A stretch of 64,000 nucleotides of DNA from Solirubrobacter deserti (GCF_003344625.1 NZ_QPKJ02000004.1:558001-622000); one strand, 5' to 3'; numbered from the stretch's first letter, positions 24,854-33,172 are shown. Program-made: numbers and translations. The notes: generated by a model from the sequence alone, not told the origin.

Positions 24854-25564
24854 ATGCTCTCCGACCCCCGCCGCTTCTCCCGTCTCGTCGCCGCGTTCGC
24901 CCTGATCGCCGGGCCGCTGATCGTGCTCGCGGGCATGATCGCGACGCCCTGGGAGGAGGAGGCCACGACCGCCTCCTACCACGACGCGCTGGCCGCCCAC
25001 CCGGGCCAGGCCGAGCTCTCCGCGACGCTCCTGCACTTCGGCTACGTCCTGCTGCTCCCGGCCGCGCTCGGGCTCATGCACCTCGCCCGCCGCGCCTCAC
25101 CCAGGCTCGCGCACACCGGCGGCCTGCTCGCCGTCCTCGGCCTCGCCACGCTCCCCGGCCTGCTCGTGACCGACTTCTACGACCTGGCCCTGGCCGAGGC
25201 GCTGCCGCGCGCCGAGTCGGTCGCGATCGCCGACGCCGCGCAGGAGGGCTGGGCCGCCGCCGTCATGGGCCTGTCCGCCGTGTTCCCGATGCTGATCGGG
25301 CTCGTCCTGCTGACGGTCGCCGCGTGGCGCGCCGGCGTCGCGCAGGCCTGGATGACCGTCGGGATCGCGGTCGCCTGGCTGCTGCCGTTCGTCTCCGGCA
25401 CCGGGCTGGTGCCGGCCGTCGCGGGCGCCTCGCTGCTGCTCGCGATCCTCGGCTCGATCGGCGTGAAGGTCGCGCGGATGGGCGATCAGGCGTGGGCCGA
25501 GCGCGCGTTCTCGCGCACGACGCGCGTGAAGGCGCCGAAGATCGCGGTCGAGAGCGCCGCCTGA
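24854..25564 (+). CDS. Membrane protein, paralogue B (unknown function)
   Basis: A protein of 236 residues starting at ATG 24854 (MLSDPRRFSRLVAAFALIAG). It is very similar to the protein at 22296 over the whole length, with the same helix pattern. Conserved motifs shared by both are TPWE-E--TTA-YHDALA, LHFG, LGLMHLAR and KVARM-DQAW-ERAF. The C-terminal tails differ. The last 79 bases overlap the convergent amidotransferase gene. Duplication with conservation suggests the pair has a real function, perhaps linked to the enclosed two-component system. Confidence 0.8.
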   Translation: MLSDPRRFSRLVAAFALIAGPLIVLAGMIATPWEEEATTASYHDALAAHPGQAELSATLLHFGYVLLLPAALGLMHLARRASPRLAHTGGLLAVLGLATLPGLLVTDFYDLALAEALPRAESVAIADAAQEGWAAAVMGLSAVFPMLIGLVLLTVAAWRAGVAQAWMTVGIAVAWLLPFVSGTGLVPAVAGASLLLAILGSIGVKVARMGDQAWAERAFSRTTRVKAPKIAVESAA

Positions 25565-26181
25565 CCGGCCAGGTGGCGGGCGTCCGCGGCGCGGGCGTCC
25601 GCCACCGTGGTGCCGGCCTCGCCCACCGCCTCCGGCCAGCCGGCGTACCAACCGTCCAGCGTCACCTCGTCCACCTCCGGGTGGAACTGGACGCCCCACG
25701 CGGAGCCGCCCACGCGGAAGCCCTCCGCGCGCCCGCCGTCCGGCCGCGCGTAGACCTCGACGGCGCCGGGCGGCGGCTCGAAGCCGTCCTGGTTCCAGTG
25801 CAGCGCGTGCGCGCCGGGCGGGATCGCGCCCAGGACCGGATCCTCCGCGATCACCGTCAGCGGATGCCACGTCAGCAGCCGCCGCTCCAGCCGCAGGTTC
25901 TCCCCGCCGGTCGCGCGCGCCAGCAGCTGCGCGCCGAGGCAGACGCCCAGGAACGGGATCCTGCGCGTGACCGCCTCCGCGATCAGCTCGACCTCGGGCG
26001 CCAGTGCCGGGTCCCATGCGGCCTGCTCGCCGCCGAACGACACGAGCCCGTCGAGCCCGGCCAGGTCCGGCAGCACGCCGCCGAAGTGCTCCTCCACCGC
26101 ACCGAGCGGCGCGGCGGCGTTCCCGAAAAAGGGCTGTTGCAGGTGATGGATGACGGCGATGCGCGGGTACTGGGCGTTCAT
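25486..26181 (-). CDS. Class I glutamine amidotransferase-like protein
   Basis: A 231-residue stand-alone type 1 glutamine amidotransferase domain. The nucleophile elbow is PFLGVCLGAQLLARATGG (Cys), and the catalytic His/Glu pair is in WGVQFHPEVDEVT. This layout is close to the GMP-synthase-like or gamma-glutamyl-hydrolase group that degrades or transfers glutamine-derived ammonia. The start ATG (26181) overlaps the ATG of the divergent permease within a single CATG. An amino-acid permease neighbour is consistent with a role in glutamine or gamma-glutamyl compound metabolism. The C-terminal coding overlaps paralogue B. Confidence 0.88.
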   Translation of the reverse strand: MNAQYPRIAVIHHLQQPFFGNAAAPLGAVEEHFGGVLPDLAGLDGLVSFGGEQAAWDPALAPEVELIAEAVTRRIPFLGVCLGAQLLARATGGENLRLERRLLTWHPLTVIAEDPVLGAIPPGAHALHWNQDGFEPPPGAVEVYARPDGGRAEGFRVGGSAWGVQFHPEVDEVTLDGWYAGWPEAVGEAGTTVADARAADARHLAGQAALSTAIFGAFTRVVRENARSAHA

Positions 26182-27609
26182 GGATTCAGGGGGTCTGCAG
26201 AGCGGCCTCAAGCGCCGCCACGTGACGATGATCTCGCTCGGCGGGGTCATCGGCGCCGGGCTGTTCGTGGGCTCGGGCGCCGTGATCAACCAGACCGGGC
26301 CGGCTGCGGTGCTCTCCTATCTTGCCGCAGGCCTGCTCGTGATCCTCGTGATGCGCATGCTCGGGGAGATGGCGGTGGCCCGCCCGCGCACCGGCTCGTT
26401 CGCCAGCTACGCGGGCGAGGCGCTCGGGCCGTGGGCGCGCTTCACCGTCGGCTGGCTGTACTGGTACTTCTGGGTGATCGTGCTGGCCGTCGAGGCGGCG
26501 GCGGGCGCGGCGATCATCGAGGAGTGGCTGCCCGGCGTGCCGATCTGGGCGTCCAGTCTCGTGCTGATGATCCTGCTCACGGCCACGAACCTGATCTCGG
26601 TGCGCTCCTTCGGCGAGTTCGAGTTCTGGTTCGCGTCGATCAAGGTGGCGGCGATCGTGGCCTTCATCGCGGTCGCGCTCGGCTACGTGATCTTCGGCGG
26701 TGGGGTGGCGCCGCTCACCAACGAGGGCGGCTTCGTCCCCGAGGGCGGCGTGACGATCCTGTCCGGCATCGTGATCGTGATCTTCGCCTTCGTCGGCGCG
26801 GAGATCGCCACGATCGCGGCGGCGGAGTCCGACGAGCCGGGCGAGTCCGTGCGCAAGCGACCAACTCCGTGATCACGCGCGTGCTCGTGTTCTACGTGCT
26901 GGCGGTGTTCCTGATCGTCGCGATCCTGCCGTGGAACTCGGCCGAGCTCGGCAAGTCCCCGTTCGCGGCCACGCTGGACGAGATCGGCATCCCGGCCGCG
27001 GCGCAGGTGATGAACGTGATCGTCCTCACCGCGGTGCTCTCGTGTCTCAACAGCGGGCTCTACGTTGCTTCGCGCATGAACTTCTCGCTCGCCCGTGAAG
27101 GCGACGCGCCGCAGTGGATGGTCGCCTTGAACGGGCGCGGCGTGCCCGCGCGGGCGATCATCATCGCCAGCTCGATCGGCTTCCTGTCGGTGATCGCGAA
27201 CGTGATCTCGCCCGACAAGGTGTTCCTGTTCCTGCTCAACACCAGCGGCGCGGTCGCGCTGTTCGTCTACCTGCTGATCGCGTGCTCGCAGCTCGTGCTG
27301 CGGCGCCGGCTCGAGCGCGAGGACCCGGAGGCGCTGAAGATCCGCATGTGGGCGTACCCGTACCTGACGTACTTCGCGATCGCGGCCATCGGCGTCGTGA
27401 TCGCCTCGATGGCGTTCGTGGAGGACGTGCGCTCGCAGCTGTGGCTCGGGCTGCTGAGCGTCGGCGTCGTGCTCGCCGCCTACTTCGTCAAGTCACGCGT
27501 GCAGCACACGCGCGGCGACGCCGGCGAGGGTGGCCGCCCCGTACGCGACCGACGGTTCGTCGCTGGTCAGGACCGCGAGCGCGACCCGTCGTCCGTCCCG
27601 CTCCAGTAG
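26180..27609 (+). pseudogene. APC-family amino-acid permease interrupted by a one-base frameshift
   Basis: Two adjoining frames together encode one amino-acid/GABA-type permease. The first (26180-26872) gives ~230 residues with the family start (SGLKRRHVTMISLGGVIGAG). It runs out of frame at ESVRKRPTP. The second continues with ATNSVITRVLVFYVLAVFLI to the C-terminus near 27570-27609. In relatives the junction reads roughly S-V-x-K-A-T-N-S-V, so one G appears to be missing after 26856 (AAG|CGACC instead of AAGGCGACC). All ~12 membrane helices are otherwise intact and no other lesion is seen, so this is either a very recent pseudogene or a sequencing error. The 3' end overlaps the convergent serine hydrolase by 117 bases. 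Confidence 0.85.
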
Positions 27610-28305
27610 CGCGGCCTGGTGGGTGAGGCCCTTGCGCCACCCGCCCTTGAAGAGGACCGTGAAGCCGCGCCGCTCGGCGACGGGCGCGATGCCCCAGCGC
27701 TGGCCGCGCGTGACGCCGGCCAGCAGCTCGCGCGCGTAGGCGCGGTGGCGCGCGGGCAGGAGCCGGTCGAGCCGCAGGAAGAACCGGGCCTGATCGGCGG
27801 CCGTGATGCGGGCCTCGAAGAGCGCGCCGACGGGCTGGAAGTGCGTCATCCGGGCCGCGCGGGCCACGGCGTTGAGCGACGCGTCCCCGTACGTCTTGTA
27901 GACCTCGCGCGCGGCCTTGTTGGACGAGCGCACGATCATCGGACGCAGCCGCTCGTCCTCGTGCGGGGCGAGCGGGCGGTCGGCGGCGGCCCGCAGGACG
28001 GCGACGAGCAACATCGCCTTGGTCATGCTCGCGCTGCGGAACTGCACGTCGAGGTCGTGGCCGCGGATGCGACCATCGGCGCCGGCGACGGCATACGCCA
28101 CCGTGCCCGCGCGCGTCTCGGCGAAGCGGTTGGCCTGCGCGCGGCCCTCCGTTCCCGTGGTGAGCGGGCCCGCGGCCGCGAAGCTCGCGGCCGCGGTCGC
28201 CAGAAAGGCGCTAGACGAGGTCGTTCTTGATCTGGAGGGGCGGGGCGCCCGGCTCCGCGGCCGCGGGGGCCTCGGCCGGCGCGTCCGGCTTGGGCTCCAG
28301 GCCAA
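27493..28305 (-). CDS. Serine hydrolase of the class A beta-lactamase/DD-peptidase fold
   Basis: The penicillin-binding fold is recognised by SxxK (Ser93-Lys96 in RSASMTKAML), an SxN element (SSN in VRSSNKAAREVY) and a KTG-box equivalent (FKGGW). Class A enzymes also need Glu166 in an omega loop, which I cannot identify here, so a DD-peptidase-like or non-hydrolytic role is as likely as beta-lactamase. The start is unresolved: the only canonical start before the domain is ATG 28305, which would overlap the glutaredoxin gene by 95 bases. A CTG near 28200 opening LATAAASFAAAG, a signal-like stretch, is an alternative. Confidence 0.75.
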   Translation of the reverse strand: MAWSPSRTRRPRPPRPRSRAPRPSRSRTTSSSAFLATAAASFAAAGPLTTGTEGRAQANRFAETRAGTVAYAVAGADGRIRGHDLDVQFRSASMTKAMLLVAVLRAAADRPLAPHEDERLRPMIVRSSNKAAREVYKTYGDASLNAVARAARMTHFQPVGALFEARITAADQARFFLRLDRLLPARHRAYARELLAGVTRGQRWGIAPVAERRGFTVLFKGGWRKGLTHQAALLERDGRRVALAVLTSDEPSVAYGAATLAGVAARVLHA

Positions 28306-28615
28306 GGGTCTCGCGCAGCTCGCCCGACTCGTACATCTCCGTGACGATGTCGCAGCCGCCGATCAGCTCGCCGTTGACGAACAGCTGGGGGATCGTCGGC
28401 CAGTTGGAGATGGCGGAGAGCTCCTGGCGGATGCGCGGATCCGGGAGGATGTCCACGGCCGCGTAGGAGGCGCCGAGCGCGTCCAGGGCCGCGACCGTGC
28501 GGGCGCTGAAGCCGCACATCGGCTGCTCCGGGCGGCCCTTCATGAAGAGGATCACTTCGTGCTCGGAGATCGCCTTGGAGATCTCGTCGCGGATGGGGTT
28601 TTCGGTGGCGCTCAT
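28211..28615 (-). CDS. Monothiol glutaredoxin, CGFS type (Grx4/Grx5 family)
   Basis: A 134-residue protein with the monothiol active site Cys34 in RPEQPMCGFSART, a glutathione-binding set WPTIPQLFVNGELIGGCDIV, and a C-terminal Ala/Pro tail ending LQIKNDLV. CGFS glutaredoxins hold and transfer [2Fe-2S] clusters with glutathione, usually together with BolA. Here the BolA gene is directly upstream with a four-base ATGA overlap, and the ErpA-type carrier is divergent. The Ala/Pro-rich tail of about 25 residues is longer than usual for this family. Confidence 0.95.
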   Translation of the reverse strand: MSATENPIRDEISKAISEHEVILFMKGRPEQPMCGFSARTVAALDALGASYAAVDILPDPRIRQELSAISNWPTIPQLFVNGELIGGCDIVTEMYESGELRETLGLEPKPDAPAEAPAAAEPGAPPLQIKNDLV

Positions 28616-28842
28616 GCTTCCGCCTTCGTGACGAGGGATAGGGCGTGGATCGGACCGCCGATGTCGGCGCCGAACACCGCATACACGCGGCGATGCTGCT
28701 CGATGCGGCTCATCCCGGCGAACTCCGGCGCGATGACGATGGCGCGGAAGTGGTCCTCCGTGCCCGTGAGGTCCGTCACCTCGGCCGTCGACCCCGGGAT
28801 CGCGGCCTCGATGCGCTGCTTGAGGTCGTCCGTGGAGGGCAT
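28612..28842 (-). CDS. BolA family protein
   Basis: A 76-residue BolA fold: SRIEQHRRVYAVFGADIG (the helix-turn-helix-like part with the conserved cluster-ligand His) and DHFRAIVIAPEFAG before it. BolA proteins form [2Fe-2S]-bridged heterodimers with CGFS glutaredoxins and serve in iron sensing or cluster delivery. The gene order BolA-Grx with overlap, facing an ErpA homologue, makes an Fe-S trafficking function very likely. Confidence 0.93.
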   Translation of the reverse strand: MPSTDDLKQRIEAAIPGSTAEVTDLTGTEDHFRAIVIAPEFAGMSRIEQHRRVYAVFGADIGGPIHALSLVTKAEA

Positions 28843-28871
28843 TCACCCGAGAGGGTAGCGGTCGCTACACT
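28842..28871 (+). promoter_or_regulatory. Putative promoter with palindrome ahead of erpA-like gene
   Basis: In the 73-base gap between the divergent BolA and ErpA genes, GTAGCGGTCGCTAC (28855-28868) is a perfect inverted repeat with 6-base arms. Overlapping its right arm, TACACT (28866-28871) could be a -10 element with TTCACC (28842-28847) 18 bases upstream as a weak -35. The repeat is therefore placed to control both transcripts; an Fe-S or iron regulator would be a natural candidate. The hexamers are only fair matches. Confidence 0.4.
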
Positions 28872-28915
28872 TCGGGAAGTATTGGCTGGGAAACCCGCAC
28901 GGGAGTACTGACAAA

Positions 28916-29269
28916 GTGATCACCTTCACCGAAAAGGGCGCCGAGAAGGTTCAGGAGTTCCTGGCGTCCCAGAGCACCGACGTGCAGACGTCGGGCCTGC
29001 GCGTGGGCGTCCGCGGTGGCGGGTGCTCCGGCTTCCAGTATGCGCTCGCGTTCGACCAGGAGCGCCCGGGTGACGAGGTCTTCACCGACCACGGCCTGCG
29101 GATCCTCGTCGACGGCCCGTCGCTCCCGTACGTCAAGGGCGCGGTCGTCGACTACGTCGAGTCCATGCAGGGCGCCGGCTTCAAGGTCGACAACCCGAAC
29201 GTGATCGCGGCCTGCGGCTGCGGCTCTTCCTTCCGCGTGGCGGAGGAAGAGGAAGTCTCCGCGGTCTGA
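28916..29269 (+). CDS. erpA: Iron-sulfur cluster insertion protein (ErpA/IscA/HesB family)
   Basis: An A-type carrier of 117 residues with all three conserved cysteines: Cys37 in VRGGGCSGFQYAL and Cys99/Cys101 in AACGCGSSF near the C-terminus. These bind a cluster and pass it to apoproteins. It begins at GTG 28916 after a GGGAG ribosome site. It is divergent from BolA and the CGFS glutaredoxin, giving a compact three-gene cluster-trafficking set. The choice of erpA over iscA/sufA is by general similarity and is not proven. Confidence 0.93.
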   Translation: MITFTEKGAEKVQEFLASQSTDVQTSGLRVGVRGGGCSGFQYALAFDQERPGDEVFTDHGLRILVDGPSLPYVKGAVVDYVESMQGAGFKVDNPNVIAACGCGSSFRVAEEEEVSAV

Positions 29270-29332
29270 CGATTCCCTTAATGGCGCGCCGCGCGGTGCG
29301 TGGCGCGACCGCTCACGGGTACCAGAGCGGGC

Positions 29333-30006
29333 ATGCTTCGTTCGCTGGTACCCGCCGTCCTCGTCCTGCTCACCGGTCCCGCCGCGGCGCACGCCGCGCT
29401 CGCTGACCGATACGTCCCGTTCTACGACGCGGCCGACGGGGTTCGCGCGGGCCGGGACGAGGTGCGCTTCGACGCCAAGGCGGCGGCGCTGTACCGGCGC
29501 ACGCTCGCGGGCCGCCGGGTGACCGTGCGCTGCCAGACCGTCCCGGCCAGGACATCGACCTCGGCGGCACCACCCGGCCGCTGAAGCCGCGCAACCGCCG
29601 GATCGTGCTGCCGCGCAACGGCGAGGTGTGCGCGCTCGCCACGCCGCGCCGGACCGCCGAGCGGGCGTGCCTGCCGCTGGACCGGACGGGCGAGCAGTGC
29701 CTGCGCGTGATCCTCGCGCGGTCGGACGCGGCCCGCGCGTACGTCGCGGACTTCTCGCGCACCGTCGAGCTCTCGCTCGTGCTCGCCGCCGCGGACCCGT
29801 TCGACATCGGCCCGGAGGTGGTCGCGCTGCCCTCGCCCGACGCCGCCCCGGCTGCCGGGCAGGTCGGCGTGTGGCTCCAGGGCGGCTCGCGCGCCGTCGC
29901 GGTGCTGGATTCCGCGGGCGTGCGGCGCTTCGCCCGAGTGGACGGCGGCGTCTTCTCCACCAACGTCGAGGCGTTCGTGGACATCGCGGACCTCACGTTG
30001 TTCTAG
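29333..30006 (+). pseudogene. Secreted protein of unknown family, frameshifted (paralogue 1)
   Basis: Starts at ATG 29333 with a signal peptide (MLRSLVPAVLVLLTGPAAA, HAA). The N-terminal frame ends at 29584, but the body continues in another frame from about 29545 (QDIDLGGTTRPLKPRNRRIV and onward) to a stop at 30006. Reading TVP-G-QDID across the junction requires one extra G in GTCCCGGCC, so a single base seems deleted. The whole protein (~225 residues) parallels the next gene, including the C-terminal RVDGGVFSTNVEAF and the final LTLF. It may be a recent pseudogene or a sequence error. Confidence 0.75.
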
Positions 30007-30053
30007 CCGAACGTCCCATTGATGAGCGAGCGTGCGCGGCTTCAATGGCCCGC

Positions 30054-30767
30054 ATGCTCCGCTGTGCCGTTCTCGCGTGCCTGCTCACGTTCGTGCTCGT
30101 GCCGTCCGCCCACGCCGCGATCGGGGACGAGCTCATTCCCTATGTGGACGCGTCCGACGACGTCCACGTCGGGACGCCGAGCAGGCACGCGGTGACCGTC
30201 CGCTTCGGACCACGGGCGGCGAAGCTCTACCGGTCACTGCGCGGCGGCCCGTACTCGTCGGGCTGCATCGCCGAGCGGCGGCGAGGAACCTCGAGCGGTG
30301 GGCACAACGAGCTGCCGCGCAAACGCTCTCGAGTCACGATCGCGGTGACGCCTGGAGCCGACGTGTGTTTCGTCGCGACCGCGGCGCGCGCGTCGGACGG
30401 CGGCTGTATCAACCCACGGACCGTCCGGGACCGTGAGTGCGTGCGGTTCGTCGTCGCCCTGAGCGATCGCGGCCGGGCGATCGTCGACGAGATCAAGCGG
30501 ACGTTCGAGATCGGAGGGCTCTTCTTCGAGGACGAGGTGCCGTTCGCGGAGCTGCAGCAGATCCTCGGCGGCGACCTGGTCACGCTGGCCACCCCGGACG
30601 CGTTGCCGCCGCCCGGGACCGTCGGCGTCTTCGACGACGGGAACGTCCGCGTCGTCGCGGCGCTGCTCGCCGACGGGACTCGCTGGTTCGCGCGCCGGGA
30701 CGGCGGGGTCTACAGCACCAACGTCCCGCGTCTGTTCGGGGACCGGGACACGCTCACGTTGTTCTGA
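30054..30767 (+). CDS. Secreted protein of unknown family (paralogue 2)
   Basis: A protein of 237 residues with a cleavable signal peptide (MLRCAVLACLLTFVLVPSAH, then AA). Mature part is polar and Cys-containing (SSGCIAE, ADVCFVA, DGGCINP, RECVRFV), so disulfides are likely. Its C-terminus shares the motif ARRDGGVYSTNV and final DTLTLF with the frameshifted gene just upstream, defining a tandem pair. I recognise no family; a small beta-rich secreted protein is the most that can be said. No export or enzyme partner is adjacent. Confidence 0.75.
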   Translation: MLRCAVLACLLTFVLVPSAHAAIGDELIPYVDASDDVHVGTPSRHAVTVRFGPRAAKLYRSLRGGPYSSGCIAERRRGTSSGGHNELPRKRSRVTIAVTPGADVCFVATAARASDGGCINPRTVRDRECVRFVVALSDRGRAIVDEIKRTFEIGGLFFEDEVPFAELQQILGGDLVTLATPDALPPPGTVGVFDDGNVRVVAALLADGTRWFARRDGGVYSTNVPRLFGDRDTLTLF

Positions 30768-30786
30768 GGCGTCGCGTTGGAGGCGT

Positions 30787-31407
30787 ATGCGCCTCTACGA
30801 CTACGCGGCCTCCGGGAACTGCTTCAAGGTCCGGCTCCTGCTCGGGATGCTGGGCGTCGAGTACGAGCGGGTCCCGGTCGACATCTTCGCCGGGGACACG
30901 CTCACCTGCGAGTACGCGATGATCAACCCCGTGCGCGAGACCCCCGTGCTCGAGCTCGACGGCGGCGAGCGGATCACGCAGTCCAACGCGATCCTCTGGT
31001 ACCTGGCGGAGGGGACGGTGTGGCTGCCGGACGGACGGCTGGAGCGCGGGTGGGTGGCACAGTGGCTCGCGTTCGAGCAGGAGCGCGTGATGGGCGGGCT
31101 CGGCGGGCCGCGGTTCCTGCTGGCGACCGGACGCGCGACCGAGGCGCAGGTCGCCCGGCGGCTCGCCACCGGGCGCGGCGCGCTCGAGGTGCTCGACGCG
31201 CACCTCGCCGCCCGCGACTGGCTCGTGGGCGAGGCGGCGAGCATCGCCGACCTGTCGGTGTTCGCGTACACGAGCGTGGCACCGGTCGAGGTGCCGGCCA
31301 ACGTGGAGGCATGGCTGGAGCGGGTGCGCGCCCTGCCGGGGTTCGTCGACGACTTCGTCCCCTATCCGGAGAACGCGCAACTCGGGGCGGGAAGCTCGAT
31401 CTACTAG
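30787..31407 (+). CDS. Glutathione S-transferase-like protein
   Basis: A 206-residue GST fold. The thioredoxin-like N-domain (MRLYDYAASGNCFKVRLLLG) contains the Ser/Cys active-site region, the cis-Pro in NPVRETPVLELDGG, and the ESNAIL-equivalent QSNAILWYLAEG. The C-domain is all-helical with LVGEAASIADLSVFAYTSVA, the conserved N-capping Asp motif. Substrate unknown; detoxification of electrophiles is the usual role. Many actinobacteria lack glutathione, so a non-glutathione thiol cannot be excluded. Confidence 0.9.
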   Translation: MRLYDYAASGNCFKVRLLLGMLGVEYERVPVDIFAGDTLTCEYAMINPVRETPVLELDGGERITQSNAILWYLAEGTVWLPDGRLERGWVAQWLAFEQERVMGGLGGPRFLLATGRATEAQVARRLATGRGALEVLDAHLAARDWLVGEAASIADLSVFAYTSVAPVEVPANVEAWLERVRALPGFVDDFVPYPENAQLGAGSSIY

Positions 31408-31417
31408 CGTCCGCGGT

Positions 31418-31882
31418 GTGAGCGAGACGCCGACGATCTATGAGTGGGCCGGCGGGCGCGACGCGTTCGCGCGCTGGCTGAACGCGTTCTACGACCTCGT
31501 CGAGGACGACGAGGATCTGGCCGAGCTGTTCGGCGGCGCCGTGAGCGAGGCGCACCGCGAGCATGTCGTCACGTGGTGGTGCGAGGTGATGGGCGGGCCG
31601 GCGGAATACACGGCGCACCACGGTGGCTACGAGCACATGCTCGGCCACCACATCGGGCTCGGGATCACGGCCGAGCAGCGGCTGAACTTCGTGACGCTGC
31701 TCTCGCACGCGGCGGACCTGGCGGCGCTGCCCGACGATCCGGAGTTCCGGGCCGCGATCATGGGATACGCGGAGTGGGGCACGCGCCTGGCGCTGCAGAA
31801 CTCGCAGCCGGGCGCGGACGTGGCCGAGCACGCGCCCGTCCCGCGCTGGGGCTGGGGCGTGGCGCCGCCGTACATCCCGTAG
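31418..31882 (+). CDS. Truncated haemoglobin, group II
   Basis: A protein of 154 residues starting at GTG 31418. TIYEWAGGRDAFARWLNAFY and LFGGAVSEAHREHVVTWW are the helix B/E landmarks of group II truncated globins. The proximal-His region reads MLGHHIGLGIT after the Gly-rich HHGGYEH loop, and the C-terminus ends WGWGVAPPY, a common tail of this group. It binds haem and oxygen; proposed roles are NO or peroxide handling. It sits 10 bases behind the GST gene, so the two may be co-transcribed. Confidence 0.88.
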   Translation: MSETPTIYEWAGGRDAFARWLNAFYDLVEDDEDLAELFGGAVSEAHREHVVTWWCEVMGGPAEYTAHHGGYEHMLGHHIGLGITAEQRLNFVTLLSHAADLAALPDDPEFRAAIMGYAEWGTRLALQNSQPGADVAEHAPVPRWGWGVAPPYIP

Positions 31883-31897
31883 GTAGCCTCGAAGGGG

Positions 31898-33172
31898 ATG
31901 CGGCGACCCGCGCTTCTCCTCGCCCTCGCGGTCGCCGTGTTCGTGGTCGTCGTGGTGGCCTCGGCGCGCGAGAAGCCCGAGCCGCGGGTGCAGGCCACGC
32001 CGACGCCCACCGCGAGCCCCAGCGCTTCGCCCGCGCCGACGCCGTCCCCGATCCCCGCCGCCGGGCGCGGCCTCGCCGTCGGCATCACCGAGTTCAACCC
32101 GAACCTCGTCGCCGCCGAGCCGGCGGTGCCGGAGCCGTGGGAGTCGGTCCGGCAGGCGATCGGCGCGCTCAAGCCCGAGTTCTTCCGGCTCGTGATCGAC
32201 TGGCACCACCTGCAGTTCTTCTCGGCCGAGCAGCCCGCCGACCTGGAGAAGCCCGAGACCGGGTGCATGCGGGAGGTGCAGCCGTGCCTGGGCTGGGCGG
32301 GCGTGCGCCAGCAGCTGCGGGCGCTCGCGTCGCGCCAGCGCGAGGGCGGCTGGCAGACGCTCGTGGTGATGACCGGCACGCCGGAGTGGGCCGCGCAGCC
32401 GCCGTCCGGCTGCGAGCGCGCGAAGGCGACGCCGCGGGCCCGCGCGCCGCGCCCCGAGACGCTGCCCGCCTATCGGCAGCTGATCCTCGACGTGCTCCGC
32501 GTGGCCGAGGAGGAGGGCGCGACGCTGCGCTTCTGGAGCCCGTGGAACGAACCGAACCTGCCGCCGTTCGTCTCGCCGCAGCGCGCGGAGTGCGACCCGG
32601 CCTCGCCGAGCCTCGCGCCCGCCGTCTACGCCGAGCTGGCACGCACGCTGCAGAGCGCGCTGGATGAGGCGCCGGGCGAGCAGCAACTGCTGATCGGCGA
32701 GACCGCGGGCCTGCTCGAGGACACCAAGCTCGTGACCAGCGTGGGCCAGTTCATCGAAGGGCTGCCGCGGGATCTGGTGTGCGCGTCGCCCGTCTACACG
32801 CAGCACGCCTACATCGGCGGCGACGACCCGGTCGAGCAGGCGGCGACCGCGCTCGCCGCTCACGACTGCCCGGAGCCGCACACGCTCTGGATCACCGAGA
32901 CGGGCGTCGGGCCGGCCCCGGAGGAGTACTCGGCGGTGGAGAACCCGGCCGCCGCGGGCTGCCGGGACCTGCACGAGCGGCTCGTGCGCTGGTACGAGGA
33001 TCCGCGCGTGACCGTCGCCTTCCAGTACACGGTCCGCGAGGACGACAAGTTCCCGGTCGGCCTGTTCTCCACCGACATGACCGAGCGGCGCCCCGCCCTG
33101 GCGGAGTGGACCGCGTGGGGCGGGGGACGAGCGGCGACCGCGCCGCCGCCCGCCTCCGCCTGCGCAACCTAA
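31898..33172 (+). CDS. Cell-surface glycoside hydrolase-like protein (clan GH-A fold)
   Basis: A protein of 424 residues: an N-terminal membrane anchor/signal (residues 4-22), a Pro/Thr/Ser linker (~32-55) and a TIM-barrel domain. Catalytic residues fit clan GH-A: acid/base Glu218 in FWSPWNEPNLP and nucleophile Glu334 in LWITETGVG, 116 residues apart. The closest family feel is GH39/GH5/GH10-like, without a clear subfamily, so the sugar is unknown. The stop codon TAA lies within the first bases of a palindromic repeat copy (33168), which also separates it from the convergent gene. Confidence 0.8.
   Translation: MRRPALLLALAVAVFVVVVVASAREKPEPRVQATPTPTASPSASPAPTPSPIPAAGRGLAVGITEFNPNLVAAEPAVPEPWESVRQAIGALKPEFFRLVIDWHHLQFFSAEQPADLEKPETGCMREVQPCLGWAGVRQQLRALASRQREGGWQTLVVMTGTPEWAAQPPSGCERAKATPRARAPRPETLPAYRQLILDVLRVAEEEGATLRFWSPWNEPNLPPFVSPQRAECDPASPSLAPAVYAELARTLQSALDEAPGEQQLLIGETAGLLEDTKLVTSVGQFIEGLPRDLVCASPVYTQHAYIGGDDPVEQAATALAAHDCPEPHTLWITETGVGPAPEEYSAVENPAAAGCRDLHERLVRWYEDPRVTVAFQYTVREDDKFPVGLFSTDMTERRPALAEWTAWGGGRAATAPPPASACAT

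Noticed and set aside
27493..28305. True class A beta-lactamase resistance gene
   Set aside because: The SxxK and KGG elements fit the fold, but the omega-loop Glu166 motif is not visible and the SDN box is SSN.
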